Shown: positions 18,470 to 27,445 of the stretch, in pieces
Position numbering within the stretch: the stretch's first letter is position 1
How the letters are laid out: every line of letters begins with the position of its first letter
DNA from: Gammaproteobacteria bacterium
GTDB taxonomy: Bacteria; Pseudomonadota; Gammaproteobacteria; Ga0077536
Assembly: GCA_021773835.1 (NCBI GenBank)
Contig: JAJFJQ010000051.1
Location: 372,001 to 436,000 of the forward strand
Reading direction: 5' to 3'
Length of the DNA: 64,000 nucleotides
Position numbers and translations under genes: made by a program
The notes under the pieces: model-generated
What the model was told of the DNA's origin: nothing
Seen by the model: only the letters and a program-made list of their open reading frames with translations
Database searches by the model: none

Positions 18470-19528
18470 ATGAGCAGTACCGTTCGTCTTGATCCCGCGA
18501 CGTTGGACGACGAATTCGAAGCGCGTGGTTGGAGCGATGGCCTACCAGTTGTCGCACCTACCGTCGAGCGTGTGCGGGCGATGTTGGCCTTTACAGACCG
18601 TTCGGGCGATGACGAACTCGGTACGATGCCACCACGCCAAGGCATCGTGAGTGTCGAGATCCTTGCAGTCAATGCGGTGATGGCGGGTTGCCGACCGGAG
18701 TATTTCCCGGTGGTTGTTGCCGCAGTCGAGGCAATGCTCGATCCTGAGTTCAACTTGTTTGCGGTCCAAGCGACGACCCATCCATGCGCGCCGTGCATTA
18801 TCGTCAATGGCCCGCTTGCCCAAGAGATAAAACTTAACGCGCGCTATGGTGCGTTTGGCCCCGGCGTACGTGCAAACGCTACAATCGGCCGGGCGGTGCG
18901 TTTGATCTTAATGAATGTCGGCGGTGCAACACCTGGCATCCTCGACCGTTCGACCCAAGGGCAACCAGCGAAATACGCCTATTGCGTTGCGGAGAACGAA
19001 GCGGAAAGCCCGTGGGATCCACTTCACGTAGAGCGTGGGTTTGCCGCCACCGATTCCACGGTTACCGTCACGGCAGCGGACGGGCCGCACAATCTGAATG
19101 ATCACATCAGTCAACAACCAGACGGAATTCTTGCCACCATAACGTCGGCGCTAAGCGATATAGGCTGCAATAACGCCTATTTATACGGTCAGCCAACCAT
19201 CGCCCTCGGCCCGGAACACGCCGCCATTCTCGCTGCCGCTGGATTGAGCAAAGATGACATTCGAACACATGTTTTTGAGCACGCACGGATCCCACGCGAA
19301 CTGTGGATGCGCGGCGGTATGGCCGGTATGTTCGAAGATCGCTTTCCGAACGACGAGCGACTACCGATTTTAAAGTCGCCGGATGATTTACTAGTTATCG
19401 TCGTTGGTGGTTTCGGACGACACTCGTGCTGGCTGCCCACGTTTGGCGATACGACTCGAGCAGTGACGCGGGCAATTGCCAAGGCGGACGGCAGCCGAGT
19501 ACTATCCATCAGCGAATTTCGCAACTGA
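18470..19528 (+). CDS. UGSC-partner protein, family unrecognised
   Basis: I do not recognise this 352-residue family. It is clearly homologous over its length to the protein at 57341-58411, which also directly follows a UGSC selenoprotein. Shared blocks are DGLPVV-x-PT-x-ERV (about 23-35), AVMAGC-x-P-x2-FPVVVAA (about 69-84), IVNGP, GPG-x-RANA-x-IGRA-x-RL (about 125-139), NxGGAxPG and PAKxxxC-x-AExE (about 165-176). Two Cys, in VMAGC and in YCVAE/FCFAE, are conserved between the copies. There is no signal peptide or membrane helix, so it is probably cytosolic. Start ATG is 19 bases after the selenoprotein stop. It is likely a partner or substrate-binding subunit for the Sec redox protein; this is inference. 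Confidence 0.7.
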   Translation: MSSTVRLDPATLDDEFEARGWSDGLPVVAPTVERVRAMLAFTDRSGDDELGTMPPRQGIVSVEILAVNAVMAGCRPEYFPVVVAAVEAMLDPEFNLFAVQATTHPCAPCIIVNGPLAQEIKLNARYGAFGPGVRANATIGRAVRLILMNVGGATPGILDRSTQGQPAKYAYCVAENEAESPWDPLHVERGFAATDSTVTVTAADGPHNLNDHISQQPDGILATITSALSDIGCNNAYLYGQPTIALGPEHAAILAAAGLSKDDIRTHVFEHARIPRELWMRGGMAGMFEDRFPNDERLPILKSPDDLLVIVVGGFGRHSCWLPTFGDTTRAVTRAIAKADGSRVLSISEFRN

Positions 19529-19607
19529 GCTTATCTATTTGCCAATGAACACGGCCGGACAATAACCGCGCCGTGTACCTCTTCTAACAACTGTCCAGGA
19601 AATTACG

Positions 19608-20252
19608 ATGATCAAACTGCATGGCGTCGCGCTCAGCAACTATTACAATTCCGTGAAAGTGGCACTGCTTGAAAAAGATATTCCATTCGAGGAGGTTGCT
19701 CAATTTCCAAGCCAGGAACCGGAAGTTCTCTCCGTCAGCCCAATGGGGAAGGTGCCGTGGATAGAGATGGACGGAAAATGTTTGAGTGAAACTAACGTTA
19801 TCTTCGATTTTCTCGAAGAAATACATCCCGAGCCGTCGCTGTATCCGGCCGATGTCTTTGAACGAGCGAAGGCAAAAGAAATCGCTAGGATCGTTGAAAA
19901 TTATGTCGATTTACCTGCACGCCGCCATATTGGAACCGTGTATTTTGGCGGGCCGGTTGATGACGTCGCTTTCAAGGAGGCGCGCCCGGCCCTGGAGCAG
20001 GGCTTGAAGGCCCTTAGTGGTGTCGCAAAATTTGCGCCATACATCGCCGGTGACACCTTCACCTATGCCGATATCGATGCCTACTTCCAGATTGGATTCG
20101 CCAACTTACATTCGACGAAAATCTATGATTGGGACATCACTGAATCGATCCCAGGATTGGGAGATTACTTAGCAATGCTACGCGAGCGCCCATCGGTTGC
20201 GGCGGTTGATGGCGTTATGCAGGAAGCACTGGCGAACTTTCTGCCGAAGTAG
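19608..20252 (+). CDS. Glutathione S-transferase family protein
   Basis: A 214-residue GST. The thioredoxin-like N-domain has LSNYYNSVKVALLEKDIPFEE (about 8-28, Ser/Asn near the catalytic position), the cis-Pro segment SPMGKVPWIEMDG (about 44-56) and the glutathione-contacting SETNVIFDFLEE. The C-domain is helical (about 85-210) with YIAGDTFTYADID. It probably conjugates or reduces electrophiles using glutathione. It lies 79 bases after the UGSC-partner gene on the same strand and could share that transcript. Confidence 0.85.
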   Translation: MIKLHGVALSNYYNSVKVALLEKDIPFEEVAQFPSQEPEVLSVSPMGKVPWIEMDGKCLSETNVIFDFLEEIHPEPSLYPADVFERAKAKEIARIVENYVDLPARRHIGTVYFGGPVDDVAFKEARPALEQGLKALSGVAKFAPYIAGDTFTYADIDAYFQIGFANLHSTKIYDWDITESIPGLGDYLAMLRERPSVAAVDGVMQEALANFLPK

Positions 20253-20339
20253 GGTTATCAACGTCTACCCTGACGAGCGTACTTCGCCGGATATCGAAAT
20301 TATTTACCTGAACCCGACAGTGAGTCGCATCGGAGCAAC

Positions 20340-20738
20340 ATGTCTGAAAATTTTGAACTCGATTGGCTGGATGAGTTTCGCGACAAGGCCAATTCGGATC
20401 GTGAACTCGCCGTCATCGGCGAATGGTTTAGTACCACCTTTAGCGTAAACTTCGGCCCACAGCGCATCGCGTTTAAGGTCGCTAACGGCCGAATCGAAGA
20501 AATCATTCGGGATCCTCGATTTGACGTCCGAGCGATCTTCGGTTTTAGCGCACCACTGACTGTATGGCGAAAATTCTTCGCCCCAACGCCGCCACCCCTG
20601 TATCACGATTTTTTCGCGATGATCATGCGCATTCCGGAATTCGTACTTGAGGGCGATGGACTCGTGGCCATGCAAAACGCACGAGCGCTCCACCGTACGA
20701 TGTCATTAATGCGAGATGCGGGAGCCGGTAATGTCTGA
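20340..20738 (+). CDS. Small SCP2-like protein (tentative)
   Basis: A 132-residue protein with no firm family. The pattern of a beta-rich middle (FSVNFGPQRIAFKVANGRIEE, then ADV-like FDVRAIFGFSAPLTVWRKFF) and a C-terminal LEGDGLVAMQNARAL helix resembles SCP2 sterol-carrier domains, which bind lipids or CoA esters. GGAG lies just upstream of the ATG. Its end overlaps the following hydrolase start by 8 bases, so the two are translationally linked. The fold assignment is weak. Confidence 0.6.
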   Translation: MSENFELDWLDEFRDKANSDRELAVIGEWFSTTFSVNFGPQRIAFKVANGRIEEIIRDPRFDVRAIFGFSAPLTVWRKFFAPTPPPLYHDFFAMIMRIPEFVLEGDGLVAMQNARALHRTMSLMRDAGAGNV

Positions 20739-21570
20739 TATTGAACCGATCATCGGGCGCTATGTAAACATCACTGTTGATGGCCGTGTATATCGTATTT
20801 TTTACGAGGAAGCGGGTGCCGGTATCCCTTTATTCTGCCTGCACACCGCCGGTGCCGACTCGCGACAGTTTCGACATATGCTGAACGACCCCGATCTGAC
20901 AGCAAGGTATCGCGTCGTCGCTTTCGACTTACCGTGGCATGGCCGCTCAACTCCACCGCAACAATGGTGGGAGGATAAATATCTGCTTACCGCGGATCAC
21001 TACATGGCGATCACCAAGGCCGTATGGGAATCGATTGGACTGCAACGTCCCATTGTTGCGGGGTGCTCAATGGGCGGTGCGATAGTGCTGCGGGCCGCCT
21101 TTGACCATCAAGACGAGATCCGCGGGATCCTGGGATTAGAGACAACGGCCGCCGGCCATGGCCGCTACAACGACTTCCTCCATCATCCCGCAGTCCATGG
21201 CGGCGAGCTTTGCGCTACCTATACCTACGGTCTCAATGCGCCATCTAGTCCGGAGGCGGGTAAACGTGAAAACTGGTGGTATTACGCACAGTCTGGGCCC
21301 GGCGTATACCGGGGCGATATCCATTTTTATTGTAACGACTGGGATGCTTGGGAAGAGCTTGGTCGAATTGACACGACGAAATGTAAAGTCGCGTTGCTAT
21401 CGGGCGAATATGATTATTCCGCCACGCCGCAGATGACCGAAGACGTGCACAAAGCGATCCCGGGGTCGTACTTTAAATTGATGCACGGCATGGGGCATTT
21501 CCCAATGATCGAAAATTATCCCGACTTTAGGCCGTATCTGATGGATGCCTTGGCCCACATTGGCGATTAA
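20731..21570 (+). CDS. Alpha/beta hydrolase
   Basis: A 279-residue alpha/beta hydrolase. It has LFCLHTAGADSRQF (oxyanion-hole region, about 29-42), VVAFDLPWHGRST, the nucleophile elbow VAGCSMGGAIVL (about 109-120), a late acid in SGEYDYSAT and the catalytic His in HGMGHFPMIENYP (about 257-269). Substrate is unknown. The ATG at 20731 is preceded by GGGAG and overlaps the SCP2-like gene. It forms a tight run with the downstream FMN reductase 12 bases on. Confidence 0.85.
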   Translation: MSDIEPIIGRYVNITVDGRVYRIFYEEAGAGIPLFCLHTAGADSRQFRHMLNDPDLTARYRVVAFDLPWHGRSTPPQQWWEDKYLLTADHYMAITKAVWESIGLQRPIVAGCSMGGAIVLRAAFDHQDEIRGILGLETTAAGHGRYNDFLHHPAVHGGELCATYTYGLNAPSSPEAGKRENWWYYAQSGPGVYRGDIHFYCNDWDAWEELGRIDTTKCKVALLSGEYDYSATPQMTEDVHKAIPGSYFKLMHGMGHFPMIENYPDFRPYLMDALAHIGD

Positions 21571-21582
21571 AGGAGCACAACG

Positions 21583-22332
21583 ATGGCTAAGCTAACACCG
21601 CAACAAGAGGAATTGTGTACCTCAAGTCAGTGGGATTTTTCAGATCTACGAGCGCTGTTTATCAATTGCACTTTAAAGCGTTCACCAGAGGTTTCACACA
21701 CGCAAGGTTTGATCGATGTGTCGAGCGCGATCATGGAAAAAAATGGCGTCACAGTAGAGACGCTGCGTGCCGTGGATTTCGATATTGCCTACGGTGTATG
21801 GCCAGACATGACAGAGCATGGTTGGGAGACGGACGAGTGGCCCGCGATTGTGACCAAGGTGATGGCCGCTGACATTCTCGTCATCACCTCACCGATTTGG
21901 TTGGGCGAGAAATCGTCGGTATGCACGAAGGTAATAGAGCGGCTCTATGCGGCGTCCGGCAATCTTAATAGTGCCGGTCAATACGCCTACTACGGCCGGG
22001 TCGGTGGTTGTTTAATTACCGGCAATGAAGATGGTGCTAAACACTGTTCGATGAATATCTTGTATTCGCTGCAGCATCTTGGTTACGTGATACCACCGCA
22101 AGCCGACGCCGGCTGGCTCGGCGAAGCAGGTCCAGGGCCATCGTATCTCGATGCGGGATCTGGCGGTCCGGAAAACGATTTTACCAACCGTAATACAACC
22201 TTCATGACGTGGAACCTGCTGCATCTCGCACGGATGTTAAAGGACGCCGGCGGGATGCCGGCCCATGGTAACCAACGTTCGGCCTGGGATGCCGGCTGTC
22301 GATTCGATTTCGATAATCCCGATTATCGCTGA
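21583..22332 (+). CDS. Flavodoxin-fold NAD(P)H-dependent FMN oxidoreductase
   Basis: A 249-residue flavodoxin-like protein. RALFINCTLKRSPEVSHT (about 23-40) is the FMN-phosphate loop, ADILVITSPIWLGEKSSV (about 92-109) the second flavin loop, and GGCLITGNEDGAKHC the third. Relatives reduce FMN, quinones or nitro compounds with NAD(P)H. AGGAG precedes the ATG by 7 bases. It is the last gene of the plus-strand run that starts with the CBS protein. Confidence 0.83.
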   Translation: MAKLTPQQEELCTSSQWDFSDLRALFINCTLKRSPEVSHTQGLIDVSSAIMEKNGVTVETLRAVDFDIAYGVWPDMTEHGWETDEWPAIVTKVMAADILVITSPIWLGEKSSVCTKVIERLYAASGNLNSAGQYAYYGRVGGCLITGNEDGAKHCSMNILYSLQHLGYVIPPQADAGWLGEAGPGPSYLDAGSGGPENDFTNRNTTFMTWNLLHLARMLKDAGGMPAHGNQRSAWDAGCRFDFDNPDYR

Positions 22333-22354
22333 GCCTGATCTGCCAGTGGTTCTA

Positions 22355-22720
22355 CTAGATATCGCCTTTTTGATCCGAATCGATCAAAGTGAACATATTG
22401 CCGAATGGATCGGTGACCGTTGAACAGCGTCCACCCCATTCATGCACCACGATGCCCGTTGCTTTCGCGCCGAACGCTTTGACGCGTTCGAAGACGTCAT
22501 CCAATTCGTCGGTTTCAATAAAGAGGCCGGTATGCCCGCTACCATAGTACGGCGTTAACCATTCGTATACTTTCAAGGTCATGCCACCGAGATCGTAATT
22601 GGTAAATCTGTGGGGCTTGCCGTCATATTCGCGAGCGATGGGCAATCGTATTACGGTTTCGTAAAAACGTTTGCTCCTCGCGTAGTCATCGGCGGGAAAC
22701 GACGTGAATAGTGCCTGCAT
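22355..22720 (-). CDS. Small VOC-family protein
   Basis: A 121-residue single-module VOC protein. It has FPADDYARSKRFYETVIRL (about 9-27), GGMTLKVYEWLTP, a SGHTGLFIETDELDDVFERV strand-helix (about 61-80) and the terminal WGGRCSTVTDPFGNMFTLID (about 95-114). It is like the small glyoxalase/bleomycin-resistance proteins that act as dimers. No substrate can be assigned. It is convergent with the FMN reductase and follows the alpha/beta hydrolase on its own strand by 50 bases. Confidence 0.8.
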   Translation of the reverse strand: MQALFTSFPADDYARSKRFYETVIRLPIAREYDGKPHRFTNYDLGGMTLKVYEWLTPYYGSGHTGLFIETDELDDVFERVKAFGAKATGIVVHEWGGRCSTVTDPFGNMFTLIDSDQKGDI

Positions 22721-22770
22721 ACGGCTTCGCTAATTCCATAGTCGCGCCTGCGTACCCACCTCGGGTAATT

Positions 22771-23610
22771 CTAGTCGCGATCTGCCTCACCAAAGAAATC
22801 AATCACCATGCGCGAAAATCGACCCGCATGTTCAATCTGCGTCCAATGACCGCAATGGCTAAAGACGTGAAGTTGCGAACGAGGAATAAGCTCGGCAAAG
22901 CGCAGCGCGTTGCTCAAGGGGATCACGGCGTCTTCACGCCCATGGAATATCAAGGTTTCGTGGGGTAGGGCGGCGATATCCGCCTCGTCGCTGGTCATCG
23001 CCTCGATCCAGCGTTGTCGCGGCGCCGGAAACATTTCGCGATAGGCTTCTTGTACACCAGCTCGGGTGCTCGCCTCATATCGCATGCGGGCTAATTCGTC
23101 GGTCATCAACTCGCGATTGAAAGCAAATACGTCAAGCAGCGCCCGCATATTTTCCACCGAGGGTTCATACCCCCAAACCGCATCGAGTCCCGGTGTAAGT
23201 TCGAAATTCACCCCGACTGCGCCCATTAACACTAGCCGACGAATTCTTTCCGGATGCCGGATCGCGAGTGCCAACGACAGGCCGCCGCCAAAAGAATTGC
23301 CGATAAGGTCCACCTGCTCAAGACCAAGGGCGTCAAGAAATCCGACCGCATGATTCACCCAAGTATCGAAGTTGTACTCAATTCCCGCTGGGCGTTCGGT
23401 ATATCCAAAGCCGACCATGTCCGGTGCAAGTGCGCGGTAGTGTTGCGCTAACTCCGGTAGCGTCATCCGCCAATTTGCCCATCCGGTGACGCCGGGACCG
23501 GAGCCGTGGATCAGCAGCACGGGTGAGCCGCTGCCGACGTCGTGGTAATTGGTGGTAATACCGTTGGCGACGATTGATCGTCCGATTTCGGGATTTGCGG
23601 CTGTACTCAT
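22771..23610 (-). CDS. Alpha/beta hydrolase, meta-cleavage-product hydrolase type
   Basis: A 279-residue hydrolase resembling C-C-bond hydrolases of aromatic meta-cleavage pathways. It has LLIHGSGPGVTGWANWRMTL (about 33-52, the GSGPG oxyanion motif of that group), PDMVGFGYTERP, nucleophile GNSFGGGLSLAL (about 102-113), an acid in HGREDAVIPLSNA and His in FSHCGHWTQIEHAGRF. The ATG at 23610 has GGAG upstream; a longer frame to 23691 is unsupported. No ring-cleavage dioxygenase is adjacent, apart from the VOC protein downstream. The exact substrate is inferred only from motif type. Confidence 0.8.
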   Translation of the reverse strand: MSTAANPEIGRSIVANGITTNYHDVGSGSPVLLIHGSGPGVTGWANWRMTLPELAQHYRALAPDMVGFGYTERPAGIEYNFDTWVNHAVGFLDALGLEQVDLIGNSFGGGLSLALAIRHPERIRRLVLMGAVGVNFELTPGLDAVWGYEPSVENMRALLDVFAFNRELMTDELARMRYEASTRAGVQEAYREMFPAPRQRWIEAMTSDEADIAALPHETLIFHGREDAVIPLSNALRFAELIPRSQLHVFSHCGHWTQIEHAGRFSRMVIDFFGEADRD

Positions 23611-23983
23611 TGGGTCTCCGAGTTGGTAGATCTTCCTTATGGGTAATTTGACACCACCGCCACGTCCCGGCAAGACCTTGCTAGAGCCCAATTGGCTACG
23701 AACTGGTCTCAGCTGGTCTATATTGCTAGTAGCTTATGATTTGCAGCGCCAGCCTACAGGCTGTCGCGAGCGTACAAACGGCAAATTGTGTACCCGCAGC
23801 ACTTTTTCTCGGCGCTTGCATCGTGTCCTTTTGTATTAGGGGAAATATTGCCGTTCAGCGTTGCGGTACGTTGCCGTTCCCAAGCCGACTTTGTACACTC
23901 GAAGAAAAATTCGGCGGTCGGAATGGGAATTTCGAGACGCCTTAGGCCGCACGGTTTTATGTGACTACACAGGGAGATTAACT
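23611..23983. other. Intergenic region before the VPLPA-CTERM gene
   Basis: This 373-base divergent spacer holds the promoters for the minus-strand hydrolase and the plus-strand surface protein. AGGGAG at about 23971 is the ribosome site for the latter. I see no RNA gene or terminator. An in-frame extension of the downstream gene runs back to 23861 but lacks coding character before the signal peptide. Confidence 0.5.
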
Positions 23984-26866
23984 ATGTGGATATTGTCTCG
24001 AAAGGGCCTGCTACTCGGTTTCATTCCAGCGAGTCGCGCATTTTCTCTGCTTGCGGTTGTTTTGTGCTGTGTGTTGCCAGCTTCTGTATCAGCGGTCGAG
24101 TTTCGTTGGAATAATCCATCCGGAGGGAACTTCGAGCTGTTTTCTAACTGGACGCCTTTTGGGTTCCCAAACAATGGGAATGATTCCGCTCGTTTCGGCA
24201 TCCTGGGCACCTACACCGTAGATTTCGACAACAATATTGTTAACAACAACCTTCTAGTCGCTTCCGGTACCGTCACGTTTGATCTTTCCGAGGAGGGTAT
24301 CCTGGGAATAACTTTTCCCAGGAACTACACGCTTGACGAGGCCTTCGGGACAGCCGTCAACGTTAGTGGATTGGGCTCCTTCCCCGCAAAACTTATCGTC
24401 GAGGGCGTCTTTCTCGATGGTTTCCGTTCAACGATGTCAGTTGGTAGCCGCACGGTCATCGGCGAATTCGCGGGTAATGGCGGCACTCTTGAGTTAGAAA
24501 CCGTGCTTTGGGATTCCTCCGGCGAAACTATCAGCGTTGGGTCTGCAGGCGTTGGAGTAATGAGTGTCGACAGCTCTTCGGTAGTTCGCAGCGGCGAGAC
24601 TTTTATTGGCTCGAGCCCGGGCAGCATGGGAACGGTTAACGTCCAAGGACACTGGGCCAATACCGGCAATTTTCATATTGGGACGTGGTCTACGGGCATT
24701 TTGGGCATCACTAGTACCGGCACCGTTACGGTCGATAACGATCTGACCATAGCCGAATTGGCAAGCTCAAATAGTTCGGCATTCGTGAATGGCCTGCTGC
24801 ATGTAAAAAATGATGCCTACGTCGGCGGCCGTCCGCTTTTCAACGGTGGCACTGGTCGGATTACTGTCTCCGGCGGCGGTCGCCTGATGGTTGATGGGCA
24901 ACTTACCATTCGCGATGACGGCATCGTTGATATTCTCGACGCTGAGGCGTCGGTCCTCGGAAATTTGCAACTCGACGGAGGCTCTCTCTTCTCTATAAAT
25001 GATGTAGGCGCTGATGTCTTTGTCAACAGTATTTCCGGGTCTGGTGCAATCGTTTTTTCCGCTGGAGATTTAGAGGTAAATTCGGATATCGATATCGATG
25101 AGGGCTCGCCTTTCGGTAGCGTCATGAACATAACCAATTCAAAAACTTTGACTGCCAACGGGACGGTCCGAATTGGTGACGCTTCGAGTGCGGCTGTGAC
25201 GGTCGATGCAACCGATGTATCGAGTTTCGGCCTTACGATCGGTAGTACGGATCCGGCGGATGGCGGTAGCAGTCTAACCATCGGCGGTACGCCTGGCATC
25301 CCGTTTGTTCCGGGAACGGCTGACCCAGGAAATTGGATGGTAGACGGTGGTGGCAATGGGCGCTTCACTGTAGCAAGCGCTGCCTTTGCGAACGTAATTA
25401 TCGAGGAAGTTGGGCGAATCGAACACACGGGTGAGGCACATGTCGCACATCTTGCGGGCACGTCGGCCAATATTCGTGTTGAAACCGGCGGAATTTGGCA
25501 ATCACATGACGATATTTTTCTCGGTGGCATCGCCGCTGCCGCGGGAAGTGGGGAGCTTAATATTGAATCCCTAGGTGTTGTGTCGGCGATCGGGACAATG
25601 AAGGTCTGGGACGATTTCACAGTGAACGTTGCCGATGGAGGCTTCATTGAGACAAATCTCCTCGACGTATCGGGTTTAGTCACATTCGGAGGAAATGTCG
25701 ATCTTTCAGGCGGCGACCTGTTCCTTAAAGGCTTTGCGCTGAACGGAGGAACCGTAGTTGCTCCTGCGATGACGTTTGGTACGAATACGTTTACCGGTTT
25801 CGGTAGTTTGGTCGGCAATGCCGATTTTGGCGGTGATCTCGCCCCGTCGGGTGATCTTGTAGTCGGCAATCCGGACAGCTTCAGCGGCGTCGTTGTTGAC
25901 GGTCATCTTGCTGTTGGCAGTCATACTGTCACGCTCGAGAAGAAAGGCTTTTTTGCGCTCAACGATTTCAGCATGAACGGTGGCACCTTGAATGCCGCCA
26001 ATGGCGTGTTGTTCAATGGTGGCACGGGTGCTGTTGTCAACGGTGTGATCAATGCGCGCGCAGCGATCGACCTTGGCCATTTCCTTGAGGCGAACGGTAA
26101 CCTGACGATTGGCGATTCCGGTTCACTGTCTGGATACTTCTCCGATGGCGAACTGGTGACCAATCAACACACGGTCACTTTAGACGACGCCAACCAGGCG
26201 GTACTCGGTTCACTGACGACGCTTGGGAATGGCACGGATCCGGGCGCGCTAGTTGCCGACAACGGACTGCTACTGGAATTCGGCAAAAATGTTGCCGGAT
26301 TCGGCATGATCGATACGCCGGATGATCCGACTACTCCCTTCACTAATAACGGCGCGCTTGTCGGCACGTCCGCGGCCCAGCCGCTGACCGTTTCGGGCTA
26401 TGTAAAAGGCGTTGGCACGGCCGACAATGTGGTATTCACCGGCACGGTAAACGGCGGATTCAGTCCCGCGACGGTGAACTTTGGCAGTGTCATTTGGGCC
26501 GGCACGCTGGTCGCTGAACTCGGTGGCACCACGGCTGGTACCGAGCACGATCAATATGTGCATTCGGGTACGGCAAATTTGGGCGGTACCTTACGGGTAG
26601 AATTGATTGATGACAGCTCGCCAGGTTACGCACCATCGTTAGGTGACGTGTTCGTGATATTGACAGCAGCTGAAATTCTAAGTGACTTCGCAGCGTTTGA
26701 ATTGCCGTCTCTAGCGCCCGGTCTAACGTGGTCAATTAGTAACGACGGTCTCAGCTATGCGCTAAGTGTGGCAGCCGTACCGCTCCCCGCGGCGCTCCCG
26801 ATGTTTATCGCCGGGTTAGTGGGTTTGCTTGGTGCGGTGCGGCGGCGTCGCGATATCGGCGACTAA
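23984..26866 (+). CDS. VPLPA-CTERM secreted surface protein
   Basis: A 960-residue exported protein. It starts with a long signal peptide (hydrophobic stretch FSLLAVVLCCVLPASVSA, about 24-41) and ends with VPLPAALPMFIAGLVGLLGA followed by RRRR. That is a VPLPA-type PEP-CTERM sorting signal: motif, membrane helix, basic tail. The body is Gly/Thr/Asn/Val-rich with many short beta-like repeats, and its start (GGNFELFSNWTPFGFPNNGN) resembles autotransporter-like PEP-CTERM proteins. It should be processed by an exosortase and displayed or released with exopolysaccharide. No exosortase gene is in the window. The receiver gene cluster follows 190 bases downstream, same strand, without an obvious terminator. 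Confidence 0.88.
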   Translation: MWILSRKGLLLGFIPASRAFSLLAVVLCCVLPASVSAVEFRWNNPSGGNFELFSNWTPFGFPNNGNDSARFGILGTYTVDFDNNIVNNNLLVASGTVTFDLSEEGILGITFPRNYTLDEAFGTAVNVSGLGSFPAKLIVEGVFLDGFRSTMSVGSRTVIGEFAGNGGTLELETVLWDSSGETISVGSAGVGVMSVDSSSVVRSGETFIGSSPGSMGTVNVQGHWANTGNFHIGTWSTGILGITSTGTVTVDNDLTIAELASSNSSAFVNGLLHVKNDAYVGGRPLFNGGTGRITVSGGGRLMVDGQLTIRDDGIVDILDAEASVLGNLQLDGGSLFSINDVGADVFVNSISGSGAIVFSAGDLEVNSDIDIDEGSPFGSVMNITNSKTLTANGTVRIGDASSAAVTVDATDVSSFGLTIGSTDPADGGSSLTIGGTPGIPFVPGTADPGNWMVDGGGNGRFTVASAAFANVIIEEVGRIEHTGEAHVAHLAGTSANIRVETGGIWQSHDDIFLGGIAAAAGSGELNIESLGVVSAIGTMKVWDDFTVNVADGGFIETNLLDVSGLVTFGGNVDLSGGDLFLKGFALNGGTVVAPAMTFGTNTFTGFGSLVGNADFGGDLAPSGDLVVGNPDSFSGVVVDGHLAVGSHTVTLEKKGFFALNDFSMNGGTLNAANGVLFNGGTGAVVNGVINARAAIDLGHFLEANGNLTIGDSGSLSGYFSDGELVTNQHTVTLDDANQAVLGSLTTLGNGTDPGALVADNGLLLEFGKNVAGFGMIDTPDDPTTPFTNNGALVGTSAAQPLTVSGYVKGVGTADNVVFTGTVNGGFSPATVNFGSVIWAGTLVAELGGTTAGTEHDQYVHSGTANLGGTLRVELIDDSSPGYAPSLGDVFVILTAAEILSDFAAFELPSLAPGLTWSISNDGLSYALSVAAVPLPAALPMFIAGLVGLLGAVRRRRDIGD

Positions 26867-27055
26867 TTCGATCCGAATTCGGCTGATAGGTCGGCGTGCG
26901 CGGTGCGGCCGCCAATCGGCAGGCGATTGAAGACAATTCGGCCGAGCAGCGCCCGAAGATTGATCCATTCGCTGCTTCCATTAGTCTACGCGGTAATCTA
27001 ATTATCTTGGTGTTTTCTCATCGATGCCTAGCCGGTGCATGCCTGTGACTCCGTC

Positions 27056-27445
27056 GTGAAAATTCTCGTTGTAGAAGATGACAAAGATAACCTCGATATC
27101 TTGCAGGAATTGCTCGATGGGGAAGGCTATGACATCTTCGCTGCTGACAATGGTGCCGACGCGGTAAAATTGGCACAAGATGAGCAGCCGGCCGTGATCC
27201 TGATGGATTTACAAATGCCTGATTTCCCCAACTCGGGCTTGAATAATGAAGCCGGCCTGGTGGCGACGCGGGATCTACGTTCTGATCCGCGGACCCAATC
27301 AATTCCAATCGTCGCATTAACAGGTTTTGATACCGAAAAGGCCGGTGCGGCGATTATGGCCGCCGGGTGTGACGCCATTGCCAACAAGCCTTACGACTTC
27401 TCATCATTGCTCGAAACTATCGCCGATCTTATTCGCCACAGATGA
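27056..27445 (+). CDS. Single-domain response regulator (CheY-like)
   Basis: A 129-residue stand-alone receiver. VKILVVEDDKDNLDIL has the acidic pocket (Glu/Asp at about 7-9), ILMDLQMPD carries the phospho-acceptor Asp51, ALTGFDTEKA the conserved Thr, and NKPYDF the conserved Lys. A GTG start at 27056 matches the usual receiver N-terminus; a GTG seven codons earlier is also possible. Its TGA overlaps the ATG of the receiver-cyclase gene, so the pair is translationally coupled. It probably relays phosphate from one of the hybrid kinases nearby. Confidence 0.83.
   Translation: MKILVVEDDKDNLDILQELLDGEGYDIFAADNGADAVKLAQDEQPAVILMDLQMPDFPNSGLNNEAGLVATRDLRSDPRTQSIPIVALTGFDTEKAGAAIMAAGCDAIANKPYDFSSLLETIADLIRHR

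Noticed and set aside
24817-25869. A 350-codon open frame on the minus strand inside the VPLPA-CTERM gene.
   Set aside because: The product is a Pro/Ser/Thr-rich string with no domain; it is the expected mirror of the Gly/Thr/Val-rich coding strand, whose protein has clear export and sorting signals.
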